A DNA stretch of 64,000 bases from Streptomyces pacificus (GCF_011766325.1 NZ_BLLG01000009.1:1-64000), one strand, 5' to 3'; counted from the stretch's first letter, positions 17,926-26,188 are shown. Notes: a model not told the origin generated them from the letters alone. A program made the numbers and translations.

Positions 17926-17965
17926 CGAAGTGCCCCGCCCCGGCCGAGCCGGTTGGGGCACTTCG
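17926..17965 (-). terminator. Hairpin terminator stranded by IS insertion
   Basis: CGAAGTGCCCC (17926-17936) and GGGGCACTTCG (17955-17965) form an 11-bp stem with a further GGC/GCC inner pair region. On the minus strand it would lie directly after the stop codon of the membrane protein now at 19072-19476 if the 1.1-kb IS5-type element were removed. It is therefore probably that gene's original terminator. Confidence 0.6.
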
Positions 17966-17981
17966 CATTGCCGTGCTTCTA

Positions 17982-19072
17982 GGGCCTGTTCCAGGTTCGG
18001 ATCATGTCGGTCGGAGGCTGCGGATCCAGATCATGGCACCGCGTAGGTGGAGTCCGGCAAGGTAGCTGGTGGCGGTCTTGTCGTAGCGGGTTGCCAGGCC
18101 CCGCCACTCCTTGATCTTGTTGATGCAGCGCTCGACGGTATTGCGGTCCTTGTACAGGTCCGGGTCGTGACTGACCGGTCGGCCGCCGCGGGAACCCTTC
18201 TTCTTGCGGTTGGCGGCCTGGTCGGCCTTCTCCGGGATGACGCCGCGGATGCGGCGTCGCCGCAGGTAGGCGCGGTTGGCGCGGGAGGAGTACGCCTTGT
18301 CCGCAGCGACGGCGCCGGGCCGGGTGCGCGGGCGGCCGACCGGGCCACGCACCTTGATGCGCTCCAGTACCGCAACGAAGCGGGGGCTGTCGCCGGCCTG
18401 TCCCGGTGTGACGACGAACGACAGCGGCCGGCAACGGCGTTCGGCCGCGAGGTGGGTCTTGGTGGTCAGCCCGCCCCGGGAACGACCCAGTTCAGCCGCA
18501 CGCAGCCGGGCTCTGCGCCGCCGCCGTAAACGCCGCCGCTCCTCACGCGTCACATCGTCGCCGCCTTCGTCCGGCGGAGCCACCGGTGCGCTTTGTCCCT
18601 TTCTTGAACCCCCTTTTCCTCGGCGACGGCCTTCTCCAGCCCGTCCAGCAGTTCGGGATCGACGGCCATCCCTGCCGCGTGATGATGAGCGCGCGCGACC
18701 GTGGAATCCACGCTGACCAGGTCGAGATCGACCTGCCCACGAGCCGCCGCCTCGGCGATCATTGCCTCCATCAGCGTCTGGAAGGTCCCGGCCACCGCCC
18801 ACCGCTGGAACGCGCCGTAGACGGTCGACCATGAGCCGTATTCCTCAGGAACATCCCGCCAGGGGGCCCCGGTCCTGAACCGCCACATCACGGCGTTGAA
18901 CAGCCGCCGCAGGTCAGGGACCGGGCCGCGCTCGCCCACCGGCAAGAACGGCTCGACCAACCCCCACTCGCCATCCGAGAGATCACCACGCGCCATCCTC
19001 GACAACTACCAGAACCAGGCCGCCCGGCACCGGCGAATCCCCAAACCTATGATCCGAACCTGGAACAGGCCC
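17982..19072 (-). mobile_element. IS5-family insertion sequence, complete
   Basis: The 1091-bp element starts GGGCCTGTTCCAGGTTCGGA and ends with the reverse complement; matching ends reach about 25 bp. It is flanked by TA on both sides (17980-17981 and 19073-19074), consistent with a 2-bp target duplication inside CTAG. It holds a frameshifted two-part transposase. Confidence 0.88.
18002..18996 (-). CDS. IS5-family transposase made by -1 frameshift (OrfA-OrfB)
   Basis: OrfA (18996 to 18550) carries the DUF4096-type N-terminus (GDLSDGEWGLVEPFLPVGERG, WRFRTGAPWRDVPEEYGSW) and the first catalytic Asp in VSVDSTVARAHHHAAG. OrfB in the -1 frame continues with RSRGGLTTKTHLAAERR, the second Asp in VAADKAYSSRANR and the Glu in NTVERCINKIKEWR, ending at 18002. 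The join is a canonical slippery heptamer A AAG GGG at 18616-18610, read in the right phase. Both parts are needed for the DDE triad. ATG at 18996; a TTG lies 9 bases earlier. Confidence 0.85.
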
Positions 19073-19476
19073 TAGCGCTGTTCCCGCCGCTTCTTGCGGT
19101 GCGTGGCGATCGAACCGAGGTCGGACCTCATGTGGGGCGGTACGACGAACTTCGGCGCGTTGAAAAGGACGACGCAGACTTCGCATGCCAGGGCACCCAG
19201 GACCGTCACCAGAGCGATGACGAAGACGACGGTCCAGGCGCCCGACATGTCCACATCGGTCAGGCCCATGAACAGCAGCACCGTGATGCCCCACAGCGAG
19301 CCTGAGGTCAGGGCGAGCGAGCGTACCTCGCCCCGCTTGACCTCCTTGCCGAACGGCATGAAGGCAAAGGTGTTCATGAAGTGTCCGACCAGGCTGGGGT
19401 CCTTCCACAGCCGGACGCACTGCCAGGTCATGAAGGCGGACCCGAGCGCGAAGAGGAGCCCGAGGGCGTACTGCAT
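19072..19476 (-). CDS. Hypothetical membrane protein, stop codon rebuilt by the IS end
   Basis: This 134-residue protein has about four hydrophobic segments (MQYALGLLFALGSAFMTW, SLALTSGSLWGITVLLFMGL, AWTVVFVIALVTVLGALACEVCVVLF) and a basic C-terminus (HRKKRREQR). No family is recognised. The TAG stop uses the first base of the IS5-type element plus the duplicated TA; the same codon would be formed without the IS (CTA at 17979-17981 on the plus strand). Insertion thus left the protein intact but cut it from its hairpin terminator. ATG at 19476, with GGGAGAG upstream. Confidence 0.7.
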   Translation of the reverse strand: MQYALGLLFALGSAFMTWQCVRLWKDPSLVGHFMNTFAFMPFGKEVKRGEVRSLALTSGSLWGITVLLFMGLTDVDMSGAWTVVFVIALVTVLGALACEVCVVLFNAPKFVVPPHMRSDLGSIATHRKKRREQR

Positions 19477-19592
19477 GGCGTGCTCTCTCCCGTTGTCCAG
19501 TGAGCTTCCCCGTTTGCGGGGGACCGCCGGGTGGGCTCCGAGGGTATGTCATCGTCTCGGGAGCCCACCCGGCGCTGTTCTCCGGCCTGCGA

Positions 19593-19778
19593 TCAGCCGA
19601 ACAGCTTCTTCCAGCCCTTCGTCATCGCGTTGTTGATGGGCCCGGTGGCCAGGATGCCGGTGACGGCTCCCGCGGCGGCGCCGATGGCGCCGCCGACGAC
19701 GGTTCCCACGCCGGGCGCGATGGCCGTGGCGATCGTCGCGCCGAGCGTGGCTCCCAGCTTGGTCGCGCCGATGACCAC
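19593..19778 (-). CDS. Small glycine-zipper protein, N-terminus possibly truncated
   Basis: The readable part is 61 residues of alternating Gly/Ala (IGATKLGATLGATIATAIAPGVGTVVGGAIGAAAGAVTGILATGP) ending NNAMTKGWKKLFG. This fits a glycine-zipper membrane peptide, similar in character to some bacteriocin- or holin-like peptides, but no family is certain. The only start is a GTG at 19778 without a ribosome site; four bases further upstream the frame is closed by TAA in sequence that looks like the edge of the ISAzo13 fragment. The original start was probably lost. Confidence 0.5.
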   Translation of the reverse strand: MVIGATKLGATLGATIATAIAPGVGTVVGGAIGAAAGAVTGILATGPINNAMTKGWKKLFG

Positions 19779-19871
19779 ACATTATGTAATGAATCCGTGA
19801 CCAGAGCGAGGGCTGTGGGGCCGTCGATGAATTAGTGGGTTGCTTCGGGTAGTTTGGCTCGTTGACGTGGT

Positions 19872-20210
19872 ATGAGGTTCTTTGAGGGATCGACGGGATT
19901 GTTACGGGCGAAGCTTGAGGCGGTGACGCCGTATCTGAACGAGCGGCAGCGCCGAATCCTCTATGGCGCGGAGGCCCGCCAGCTGGGGCACGGTGGGATC
20001 GCCGCGGTGGCGCGAGCCGCAGGGGTCTCGAAGGGCTGTGTCAGCCGGGGCCTGGCCGAACTCGACGCCGACGCGCAGTCGGGCGGGCGGGTGCGACGGC
20101 CGGGAGCAGGCCGCCCGGCCCTGGCGGACAAGGACCCGGGCCTGGTGCCGGCCCTGCTGGAGCTGGTCGAGGACAACACACAGGGTGATCCGATGAGGCC
20201 GCTGACGTGG
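19872..20210 (+). pseudogene. ISAzo13-type transposase, N-terminal fragment
   Basis: About 113 residues match the start of an ISAzo13-family transposase: LEAVTPYLNERQRRILYGAEARQLGHGGIAAVARAAGVSKGCVSRGL (HTH), then RRPGAGRPALADKDPGLVPALLELVEDNTQGDPMRPLTW. Homology stops at 20210, before the DDE core. The following bases belong to another gene fragment read in the opposite direction. It contains a TTA codon. Confidence 0.8.
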
Positions 20211-20591
20211 ATCGCCGATCGCCGATGCAATGTCCTGCACCTTCATCGCCCGACCCGCCCCCGCCAGCAGCACCAGCATCTGCTCTCGCGCCACTTCCCA
20301 CTCCAACGGGCCGGCCGAGGCGGGCCCATCGGCAGGTACTTCCTCACCGGCAGGTTGGGGATCAGAGGCAAGGCCACGCGGCATCGGCTCGGCTGCGGGC
20401 CTCTCCGGCGCCTGCTGCGTGGCGTCGTCCTGGTTGCCGCAGTCCTCGCCGCCCAGGGACAGCAGCGTCTCCCGCGTGATCGTCAGGTGGGCCAGCCGCT
20501 CCTCGGTCACCGTGACCTTCTCGCGTAGCGTGGCCAACTCGCCACGAACAAGCGCCTCTTCCTGATCCAGACGCTCGAACAGTGGCGTCAT
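20211..20591 (-). pseudogene. Coiled-coil protein fragment joined to the transposase fragment
   Basis: The start (MTPLFERLDQEEALVRGELATLREKVTVTEERLAHLTITRETLLSL) is an amphipathic, probably coiled-coil helix. After a Pro/Glu linker comes a helix-turn-helix-like segment, LEWEVAREQMLVLLAGAGRAMKVQDIASAIGD. It looks like a class of small Streptomyces proteins often found by mobile elements; function unknown. Homology ends at 20211, where the ISAzo13 fragment begins on the other strand, so the C-terminus (about a third) is missing and the frame runs on through foreign sequence to 19902. Confidence 0.6.
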
Positions 20592-20901
20592 CCCGGTCAG
20601 GCCTTCGCTTGCCGATCCCCGAGCCCTCGATGGCACTCCGAGCCCCAGCCAAACGTAGGGGCGGGCATAGCAAGATCGCAGAGGGTGACCGCAGATGTCC
20701 CCAATCGACCGCCCGTGATCGCCTTGCGCTCGCAGCGAACCGCAGATAGGCAACTCCCGCTCACCACAGCGGGTCTCATGTTCGGTCAAGGCTCACCGCT
20801 ACGGGCACGGCCTGCCTCCGCCCTGATGCTCGCGGGCAGAATGTTTTCCGTACGCCGGGCGGGGACGCCCGGGTCCTGATGACGGCGGAAGGGTCAAGGG
20901 G

Positions 20902-22164
20902 ATGGGCTGGGGCGGGGGGCGGGTCTTACGCGACCGCAATGTGCTGTTCTACCTGAGCGGTGTGGTGGTCTCGGGCTTCGGTAGCTCTGCTATGGCCCTG
21001 GCAGCCGGTGTGTGGGCCAAGTCGCTCACCGGATCGGACAGTCTGGCGGCCCTGACGACCTTCTGCGTATGGGCTCCCATTCTGTTCGGCCCGCTGATCG
21101 GGACTCTGGCCGACCGGGCGCGCCGGCGTCCATTGCTGATCTGGACCAATCTCGGCATGGCCGCGGTACTGCTGCCGCTTCTCACCGTCCACTCCAGCGA
21201 CCAGATCTGGATTCTGTTTGCTGTACTGATCGTGTACGGCACCAGCTCGGTGCTGCTGGACGCGGCTGAGGCCGCACTGGTAGCGACCGCTGTACCGGAG
21301 AGACTGCGCGGCGACTTCAACGGCCTGCGGATGACGGCGAACGAGGGCATGAAACTGGTCGCCCCACTTCTGGGCGCGTTTCTGTTCGTCCAATTCGGCG
21401 GCACCGCAGTGGCCCTGCTGGACGCGTTCACCTTCGTGTTTGCCGCCATAGCTTTCGCCCTCATACGCGTGTCAGAACCCGTGCCCCACCCGGCTAAAGC
21501 CCAACGATGGAGCGCCCAGGCCGTCGAGGGAATCCGTTATCTGCGACACCACCCGGTTCTATGGCGGCTGGTGCTGGCTGGGGCCGCAACCATGGGCGTG
21601 GCCGGGCTGAACGGAGCGTCGGTCTATGCGGTGGTCGATACCGGTCTTCACCGTCCGCCCGCCTTCGCCGGCGTCCTCTACGCCGCGCAGGGCATCGGCT
21701 CCGTGGTCATCGGGCTGTTCGCCGGTGCTCTGCTGCGTCGGATGCCCGAACGGGTCTTCGCCGCAGCCGGGATCATACTCTTCGCAGTGGGCGTCGCCCT
21801 GCGCGTCATTCCCTCGGAGCCAGTTGTTCTGCTTGCCAGTGCGATGATCGGCGCGGGGCTGCCCTGCGTGCTGATCGCAGCTCTGACGGCCGTCCAGCGT
21901 GAGTCCCCGGACAATCTTCTGGGCAGAGTGGCGGCCACCGCCAACACTCTTCTCTATGCCCCCAATGCCGTTGCCCTGGCTGCCGGAGCGGGTCTGCTTG
22001 TGGTCGTGGACCACCGCGTCCTGCTACTCGTTGCCGGGGCCGCAGCGGCCATCGCCGCGATCGGCTGCCTCCTTGGTAGCCGTGGGCGGACACCGGTAGC
22101 AGCCACCGACCTCGGAGAATCAGATCGAGTCGAGAACCAGGACAGCGAGGACGTCACCAGCTAA
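20902..22164 (+). CDS. MFS transporter (accessory), TTA codon at position 9
   Basis: This 420-residue permease has 12 predicted helices, with LADRARRRPLLIWTN in the helix 2-3 loop and an ERLRGDFNGLRMTANEGMKLVAPLLGAFLF segment typical of the MFS_3/enterobactin-exporter-like group. Export of a drug or siderophore is likely, but the substrate is unknown. GGAAGG lies 9 bases before the ATG. The codon at 20926-20928 is TTA, so translation should depend on the bldA tRNA. Third-position GC is lower than in the neighbours, which fits acquisition. It is the only intact non-IS cargo of the island. Confidence 0.88.
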   Translation: MGWGGGRVLRDRNVLFYLSGVVVSGFGSSAMALAAGVWAKSLTGSDSLAALTTFCVWAPILFGPLIGTLADRARRRPLLIWTNLGMAAVLLPLLTVHSSDQIWILFAVLIVYGTSSVLLDAAEAALVATAVPERLRGDFNGLRMTANEGMKLVAPLLGAFLFVQFGGTAVALLDAFTFVFAAIAFALIRVSEPVPHPAKAQRWSAQAVEGIRYLRHHPVLWRLVLAGAATMGVAGLNGASVYAVVDTGLHRPPAFAGVLYAAQGIGSVVIGLFAGALLRRMPERVFAAAGIILFAVGVALRVIPSEPVVLLASAMIGAGLPCVLIAALTAVQRESPDNLLGRVAATANTLLYAPNAVALAAGAGLLVVVDHRVLLLVAGAAAAIAAIGCLLGSRGRTPVAATDLGESDRVENQDSEDVTS

Positions 22165-22287
22165 TGGGAGTCGACAGCTTTTTCGGCGACGCTGATGGTG
22201 GGAAACGATCTCTGGCCAACTGGGAAGCGACCTTCAGACTGCTTCTCCGATGCTGGGCAGACCCACTCGTGAACACCTCACGCACGG

Positions 22288-22515
22288 CCGTGCTTGAGTT
22301 AGCTCAGGAATCGCTCAGGAATGGTGACGAGATCCCGTCCGATCGCAAGATCGGGCGGGATCTTCGTCGTTTCGGGGGCGTTCGATGCCTGTTCGGGGTG
22401 GTGGATGGCGGCGTATCGGGTCTGGCGGGTTGCTGGTCAGGCATCTGACCGTTGCCGGGGCATGCGAACCGGCCTCGGTCGCCCGGGGCTGGTGATGGTG
22501 CTGTGTGGCTGTGAT
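22288..22515 (+). repeat. Island-flanking structured repeat, copy B
   Basis: This block is related to copy A at 15805. It holds CTTGAGTTAGCTCAGG, a hairpin at 22326-22368 (GACGAGATCCCGTCCGATC pairing with GATCGGGCGGGATCTTCGTC around a GCAA tetraloop), then GTTCGGGGTGGTGGATGGCGG and a weaker tail (GGGGCTGGTGATGGTGCTGTGTGGCTG). Stem changes relative to copy A keep the pairing. The rest of 22165-22648 shows no gene. Confidence 0.65.
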
Positions 22516-22648
22516 GCTGCCCGATCAGAGGTTGGCCGGTGGATGCCGCTCCATGTCGAGTGGTGTGGGGACGGAATACAGGTCGCGGCCCGGGGCAGCC
22601 GGAATGGACTCGAAATCGGCGTCGGAGAGTCGGCTGCCGGACCACTGC

Positions 22649-23018
22649 ATGGGCTACAACGAGCTCATGGAAGTCGACCTCGGCAAACTGGGGACGGCGG
22701 TCACCGACTGGAAGCGTGTGGCCGGGGAGATGCAGCGGCTCGGCGGCGAGGCTCGCGACGGTATGAAGGCGAAGGCTGGCAAGGCACGGTGGGAGGGCGT
22801 CAACGCGGGTGTGACCCGGGACTTCGTCGGCAAGACGGTGAAGGAGTTCGCGGACCTCCACGCGGAGGCGCAGAGCATCTTCAGTGTCCTCGATGACGCG
22901 CACACCGAGCTGAAGCGCATCCAGCAGCAGGCCAGGAGCGTGACTGCCGACGCCAAGGAAGCGGGCTTCAGCGTCACCGGCCGCAAGGGCGGAAGCGTAG
23001 TGATCGCGGACGCCCTCA
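22649..23018 (+). pseudogene. WXG100-like / ESX-type N-terminal domain fragment
   Basis: From ATG 22649 (or 22667) the protein reads MGYNELMEVDLGKLGTAVTDWKRVAGEMQ with long helices (KAGKARWEGVNAGVTRDFVGKTVKEFADLHAEAQSIFSVLDDAHTELKRIQQQ) and GFSVTGRKGGSVVI. This is the helical N-terminal domain of large secreted WXG100-related Streptomyces proteins. After about residue 120 the sequence turns into unrelated, unstructured coding (KRDMRRPG), and the frame only closes inside the next gene. The C-terminal domain is missing. Confidence 0.6.
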
Positions 23019-23373
23019 TCTGCGAGGTGCATGGGCCCGGTCAGAGAAAGCGCGACATGAGACGTCCCGGGCTACCCGACCATCGAGGTTCCCCCTCGGC
23101 AGATGCTGCTCAGAGCCGTGGTGTCTCGCGGCCGAGGGCCGAGGGCCGAGGGCGGATGCCGGAGCGGTGCGTTGGGGCGGGCGGAGCCCGCGACGATCCG
23201 CACAGCTCGGACTACCGGCCCGGGACCGCGCCGACGCGGGCCCGGCGAACCCTTCCTCTGCACCCGCTCGCCCCGCTTTCGCCTGCTCCAGCCGCCCCCC
23301 CCGTGTCGCATAGCGTGGTGACCGCCCCGCCCCGCCCCGAGCAGGGTACGAATCCCCGGAAGAATGAGGACCG
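23019..23373. other. Gene-free stretch before the phosphotransferase
   Basis: No gene is supported here. It holds three tandem GCCGAGG units near 23135-23155, and GAGGA ahead of the next ATG. Confidence 0.5.
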
Positions 23374-24321
23374 ATGTACTTCCCCGCCGCGCTCACCCGT
23401 GACGAGGCGACCCGTCTCGTGCGCCGCTGGACCCGGGACGAGGAGCCCCGGCTGATCGGGCAGGGAATGGAAGGGCTCGTCTACGACATCGGCCGGGACC
23501 GGGTCGCCAAGGTCTGGTTCGGCGAGTCGGCGGCGACCCTGCGGCGGACCCGGGTCTTCTACGACGTGCTCGTCGGCGTCCCCTTCGGGTTCGCGGTGCC
23601 GCGCATCCACGAGGTCCGCCTCGTCGAGGGCCGCTGCGTCACGATCGAGCGCAGGCTCGTCGGCACGCCCCTGGCCGACCGCCTGGAATCCGGCCGCATC
23701 ACCCCGGGCGGGGCCCGGTCGGCGCTCCTTGACGTGCTGACCCGGCTCGCGAAGTGCGGGCCGCTGCCCGAAGGGCGGGCTCTGCCGGTCATGGACGAGG
23801 CGGTCCCGCTCTACGAGGCGGCCGAGGATTTTCCCGAGGCCCTCCACGCGCTGGCCGAGCGTCGTGCCTCCCGGTTCAGGGGTGTACTCGAACCGGCCGT
23901 CGAGGACCTCGACAAGAAGGTGATCGCGCTGCGGTGCCGACTGCGCGAGGTCGACAGCGGCCGGCGGTCCGTCGTCCACGGCGACCTGACTCCCGGCAAC
24001 GTCCTGGTGGATCCCGCCGGTACCCCGACCGCGGTCCTCGACTGGGGCTTCCTCACCACCGAGGGGGACCCGGTGTTCGACGCCTCGGTCGCCGCTTCGG
24101 TCTTCGACATGTACGGGGAGCGCGCCCTGGAGACCGAACTCGATCTGTACGCGCGGATCGAGGAGCGCCTGGGCTGCGAGCGGGAGGCGCTCCTGGTCTA
24201 CCGCGCGGCGTACGCCTTGGTCACCGCGAACGCGTACGACGCCGACGGCAGGGACGGGCACTTCGCCTGGTGCGCCGCGGCCCTGAACCGGCCCGATGTC
24301 GTACGAGCGCTGCTGGGCTGA
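23374..24321 (+). CDS. Aminoglycoside phosphotransferase (APH) family protein
   Basis: This 315-residue kinase-like protein has GQGMEGLVYDIGRDRVAKVWF (nucleotide-binding loop and Lys), the catalytic loop VVHGDLTPGNVLVD (HGDxxxxN) and VLDWGF (metal-binding Asp). It phosphorylates a small molecule or antibiotic, but resistance cannot be claimed from sequence alone; many such chromosomal genes have unknown substrates. ATG at 23374 has GAGGA 4 bases upstream. Confidence 0.85.
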   Translation: MYFPAALTRDEATRLVRRWTRDEEPRLIGQGMEGLVYDIGRDRVAKVWFGESAATLRRTRVFYDVLVGVPFGFAVPRIHEVRLVEGRCVTIERRLVGTPLADRLESGRITPGGARSALLDVLTRLAKCGPLPEGRALPVMDEAVPLYEAAEDFPEALHALAERRASRFRGVLEPAVEDLDKKVIALRCRLREVDSGRRSVVHGDLTPGNVLVDPAGTPTAVLDWGFLTTEGDPVFDASVAASVFDMYGERALETELDLYARIEERLGCEREALLVYRAAYALVTANAYDADGRDGHFAWCAAALNRPDVVRALLG

Positions 24322-24535
24322 GGGGATCCCGGTCGCCTGGACGGTCGCGCTGTTCGTCGACGGGGTGGAGCGGCGCCTGCGGTGGAGGCCGCGAGGAGTG
24401 GGGCGTGCCGGGGTACCGCCGGTGAGCGCTTCCCCGCGACGCTGGGCGTCCGGGTCGTACGGTGGCGACGGCAGTGTGTTGCCGAGTGGGGCGGCTGTCC
24501 TCGCCCGGGGCAGTCGGACCGCCGGCCGCGGAAGG

Positions 24536-24829
24536 TCAGTCGGTCGGCTCGTCAGGTGCGGGTGGGGTGGGTCGAGGCCGCTCTGCTCGTACGAAGGTGC
24601 CCTTGATGGGAACCGTGATGACGAGGCCCTGATCGCGGAGTTCGCGGACGGCTCTGCGGATGGTGTTGATGGCTACGCCGTACTGCTCGCTGAGGTCGCG
24701 CTCGGCGGGCAGCCGTGCTCCCACGGGAAGGCGGCCGTTACGGATCTGTTCGGCAATGTGGTGCACGACCTGGAGGTACACGTAGACGTGGCTCGCCGGG
24801 TCGGGCCTCCAGTCGCGGTCATCTGCCAT
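24536..24829 (-). CDS. Short GntR-family regulator
   Basis: This 97-residue protein is essentially one winged helix-turn-helix: HVYVYLQVVHHIAEQIRNGRLPVGARLPAERDLSEQYGVAINTIRRAVRELRDQGLVITVPIKGTFV. There is no effector-binding domain. Short regulators like this in Streptomyces usually sit beside the two small genes found here on the other strand. ATG 24829 matches the family start. A 24-bp operator-like palindrome lies 50 bases upstream in the divergent intergenic region. Confidence 0.85.
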   Translation of the reverse strand: MADDRDWRPDPASHVYVYLQVVHHIAEQIRNGRLPVGARLPAERDLSEQYGVAINTIRRAVRELRDQGLVITVPIKGTFVRAERPRPTPPAPDEPTD

Positions 24830-24878
24830 GTTCTGCACGCTAAGACGCCTCGTAGCAGCGCACCACATACGGCAACGT

Positions 24879-24902
24879 CCTGATGCATCAGCATGCATCA
24901 GG
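24879..24902. promoter_or_regulatory. Palindromic operator between GntR gene and the divergent pair
   Basis: Arms CCTGATGCAT (24879-24888) and ATGCATCAGG (24893-24902) are perfect inverted repeats around CAGC; TGATGCATCA inside the left part is itself a palindrome. The site is central in the divergent promoter region, and TTGCTA / TTCCTAGTG follows towards the plus-strand genes. It is a probable binding site of the adjacent GntR regulator. Confidence 0.6.
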
Positions 24903-25005
24903 TTGCTACCTTATGCTTCCTAGTGCAGAGTGGGTCGGGACAACGAAAGCCCCGGCGGCCTGGCAGGGCCCCGGGGCACGGCCAACGCTTTCGAGGAGCG
25001 TCGAC

Positions 25006-25347
25006 ATGCACGACCTTATCCGCAGGCCCGCCGCGTGGCTGCTGGGGCTGGTGTTCGGCCCCGGCGCCGGGCGCCATCGCGACGGCGCACGCCGGGCGCG
25101 CCCGGCAATCGCACCACGGACGGACGCGATCCGTCCCTGCCGGCTTGCCGACCGCCTCCCCGCCGCCCGGTCACCGTACGGGCTCGGCGCCCCGCTGGAC
25201 GGCGGGGCCAGTGCCCTCGTACGCCCCTATCTCCTCGCGTGCGACCGGGAGGGCGTGCTCCAGCGGCGGCGGAGGCTCGCCCTCGCCGCGGACCTGGGCA
25301 TCGAGTTCGACCGGCATGTGATCGGTGCCGAAGGGGTGATGGCCTGA
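25006..25347 (+). CDS. Conserved small protein of the GntR module, unknown function
   Basis: This 113-residue basic protein has a short hydrophobic start (MHDLIRRPAAWLLGLVFGPG), an Arg/Pro-rich middle, then SPYGLGAPLDGGASALVRPYLLACDREGVLQRRRRLALAADLGIEFDRHVIGAEGV. The segment SPYGLxxPLDGxxxALVRPYLxAxxRE recurs in similar Streptomyces proteins next to short GntR regulators, but no activity is known to me. GAGGAG lies 8 bases before the ATG. The next gene starts directly at its stop (TGAATG). Confidence 0.65.
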   Translation: MHDLIRRPAAWLLGLVFGPGAGRHRDGARRARPAIAPRTDAIRPCRLADRLPAARSPYGLGAPLDGGASALVRPYLLACDREGVLQRRRRLALAADLGIEFDRHVIGAEGVMA

Positions 25348-25902
25348 ATGGAGACTCCCACGAACCCGCCGACGCGTTCGGCGACGACCTCCGCGCCCGC
25401 TCGGGGTCGGGGCGCTTCGCCCCTCGCCGCCCTCGGCCCCGCCGCTGCCGCGCGTCTGCTGCCGTGGTCGTCCCCGGAGGGCAAACCGTGCCATCTGGTC
25501 ACCGACGACCCGGGCAGCTATCTGTCGCGGTTCGCCGACGAGGTGGAGGCCACGCAACTGGCGGTGGGGAGGCAGGTCCTGGCGGACGCCGGGAAGGTTC
25601 TGGCGGATCCCATGTCCCCGTACAGCGAGGTCCAGTACGCCGGTGTCCGGCTCGCCGAGTGCCTGGCGGATGCCCTGCGGGTCGCCGAGTCCCGGGGGAT
25701 GCGGCTCTCCGGTGCCGGTGGCCGCTCCGACGGGGGCACCGGCAGTGGCGACCACCACCCCGGCGAACCGACCGCCGGACGAGCCGCCGGACACGGTGAC
25801 GAATGCGGTGACCGCGATGGCGGTGTGCGCCCCGAGGGCGGGCCTCGGGTGGTGGCCGAGGGAGGTGGCGCTCCCACGGTGAAGGAGCCGCGAGGGCGCT
25901 GA
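25348..25902 (+). CDS. Conserved hypothetical protein of the GntR module
   Basis: The protein has 184 residues. The conserved part is about 37-120: LLPWSSPEGKPCHLVTDDPGSYLSRFADEVEATQLAVGRQVLADAGKVLADP, VRLAECLADALRVAESRGMRL, which I have seen as a partner of the preceding gene type in Streptomyces. The last ~60 residues are Gly/Arg-rich and may be poorly folded. It starts at the ATG that follows the upstream TGA immediately, so the two are translationally coupled. The function is unknown. Confidence 0.6.
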   Translation: METPTNPPTRSATTSAPARGRGASPLAALGPAAAARLLPWSSPEGKPCHLVTDDPGSYLSRFADEVEATQLAVGRQVLADAGKVLADPMSPYSEVQYAGVRLAECLADALRVAESRGMRLSGAGGRSDGGTGSGDHHPGEPTAGRAAGHGDECGDRDGGVRPEGGPRVVAEGGGAPTVKEPRGR

Positions 25903-26176
25903 CCCGGGACCCGCCCGCCGGGGGCGACCGGCGGCCCCGGGCGCCGTGGGCCGGCATCGGCCCTGAGCGCGGGCGGTCCGGGCGGCTCGGCACATCATGA
26001 GGGGGTGGGCGGCCTGTGAGCCCGCCCCCTCGTGCAAGGCGACCCCCTCGTGCCCTTGTCGGGTCCGTTCCCGTCGTGTCCCTGTCGTGTCCCCGTCGGG
26101 TTCGGCGTCCCCTGTGTGTGCAGGGACGGCAGCGGCCACCCGCACCCTCCCGCCGCCTCCGCGTAGCCGTGGCCAG

Positions 26177-26182
26177 TAGGGT
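26177..26182 (+). promoter_or_regulatory. -10 box of aldo/keto reductase gene (leaderless)
   Basis: TAGGGT ends 6 bases before the GTG start at 26189 with no ribosome site. The 286 bases between the previous gene and this box show no gene. Confidence 0.5.
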
Positions 26183-26188
26183 CGCCGG

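Noticed and set aside
15719..22515. Complete integrative element (AICE) attached at tRNA-Ala
   Set aside because: No integrase, excisionase, replication or transfer gene is present, and the flanking repeats do not include the tRNA 3' end; at most a decayed remnant.
23374..24321. Aminoglycoside resistance gene
   Set aside because: The fold is APH-like, but many chromosomal members act on other small molecules; resistance cannot be claimed from the sequence.
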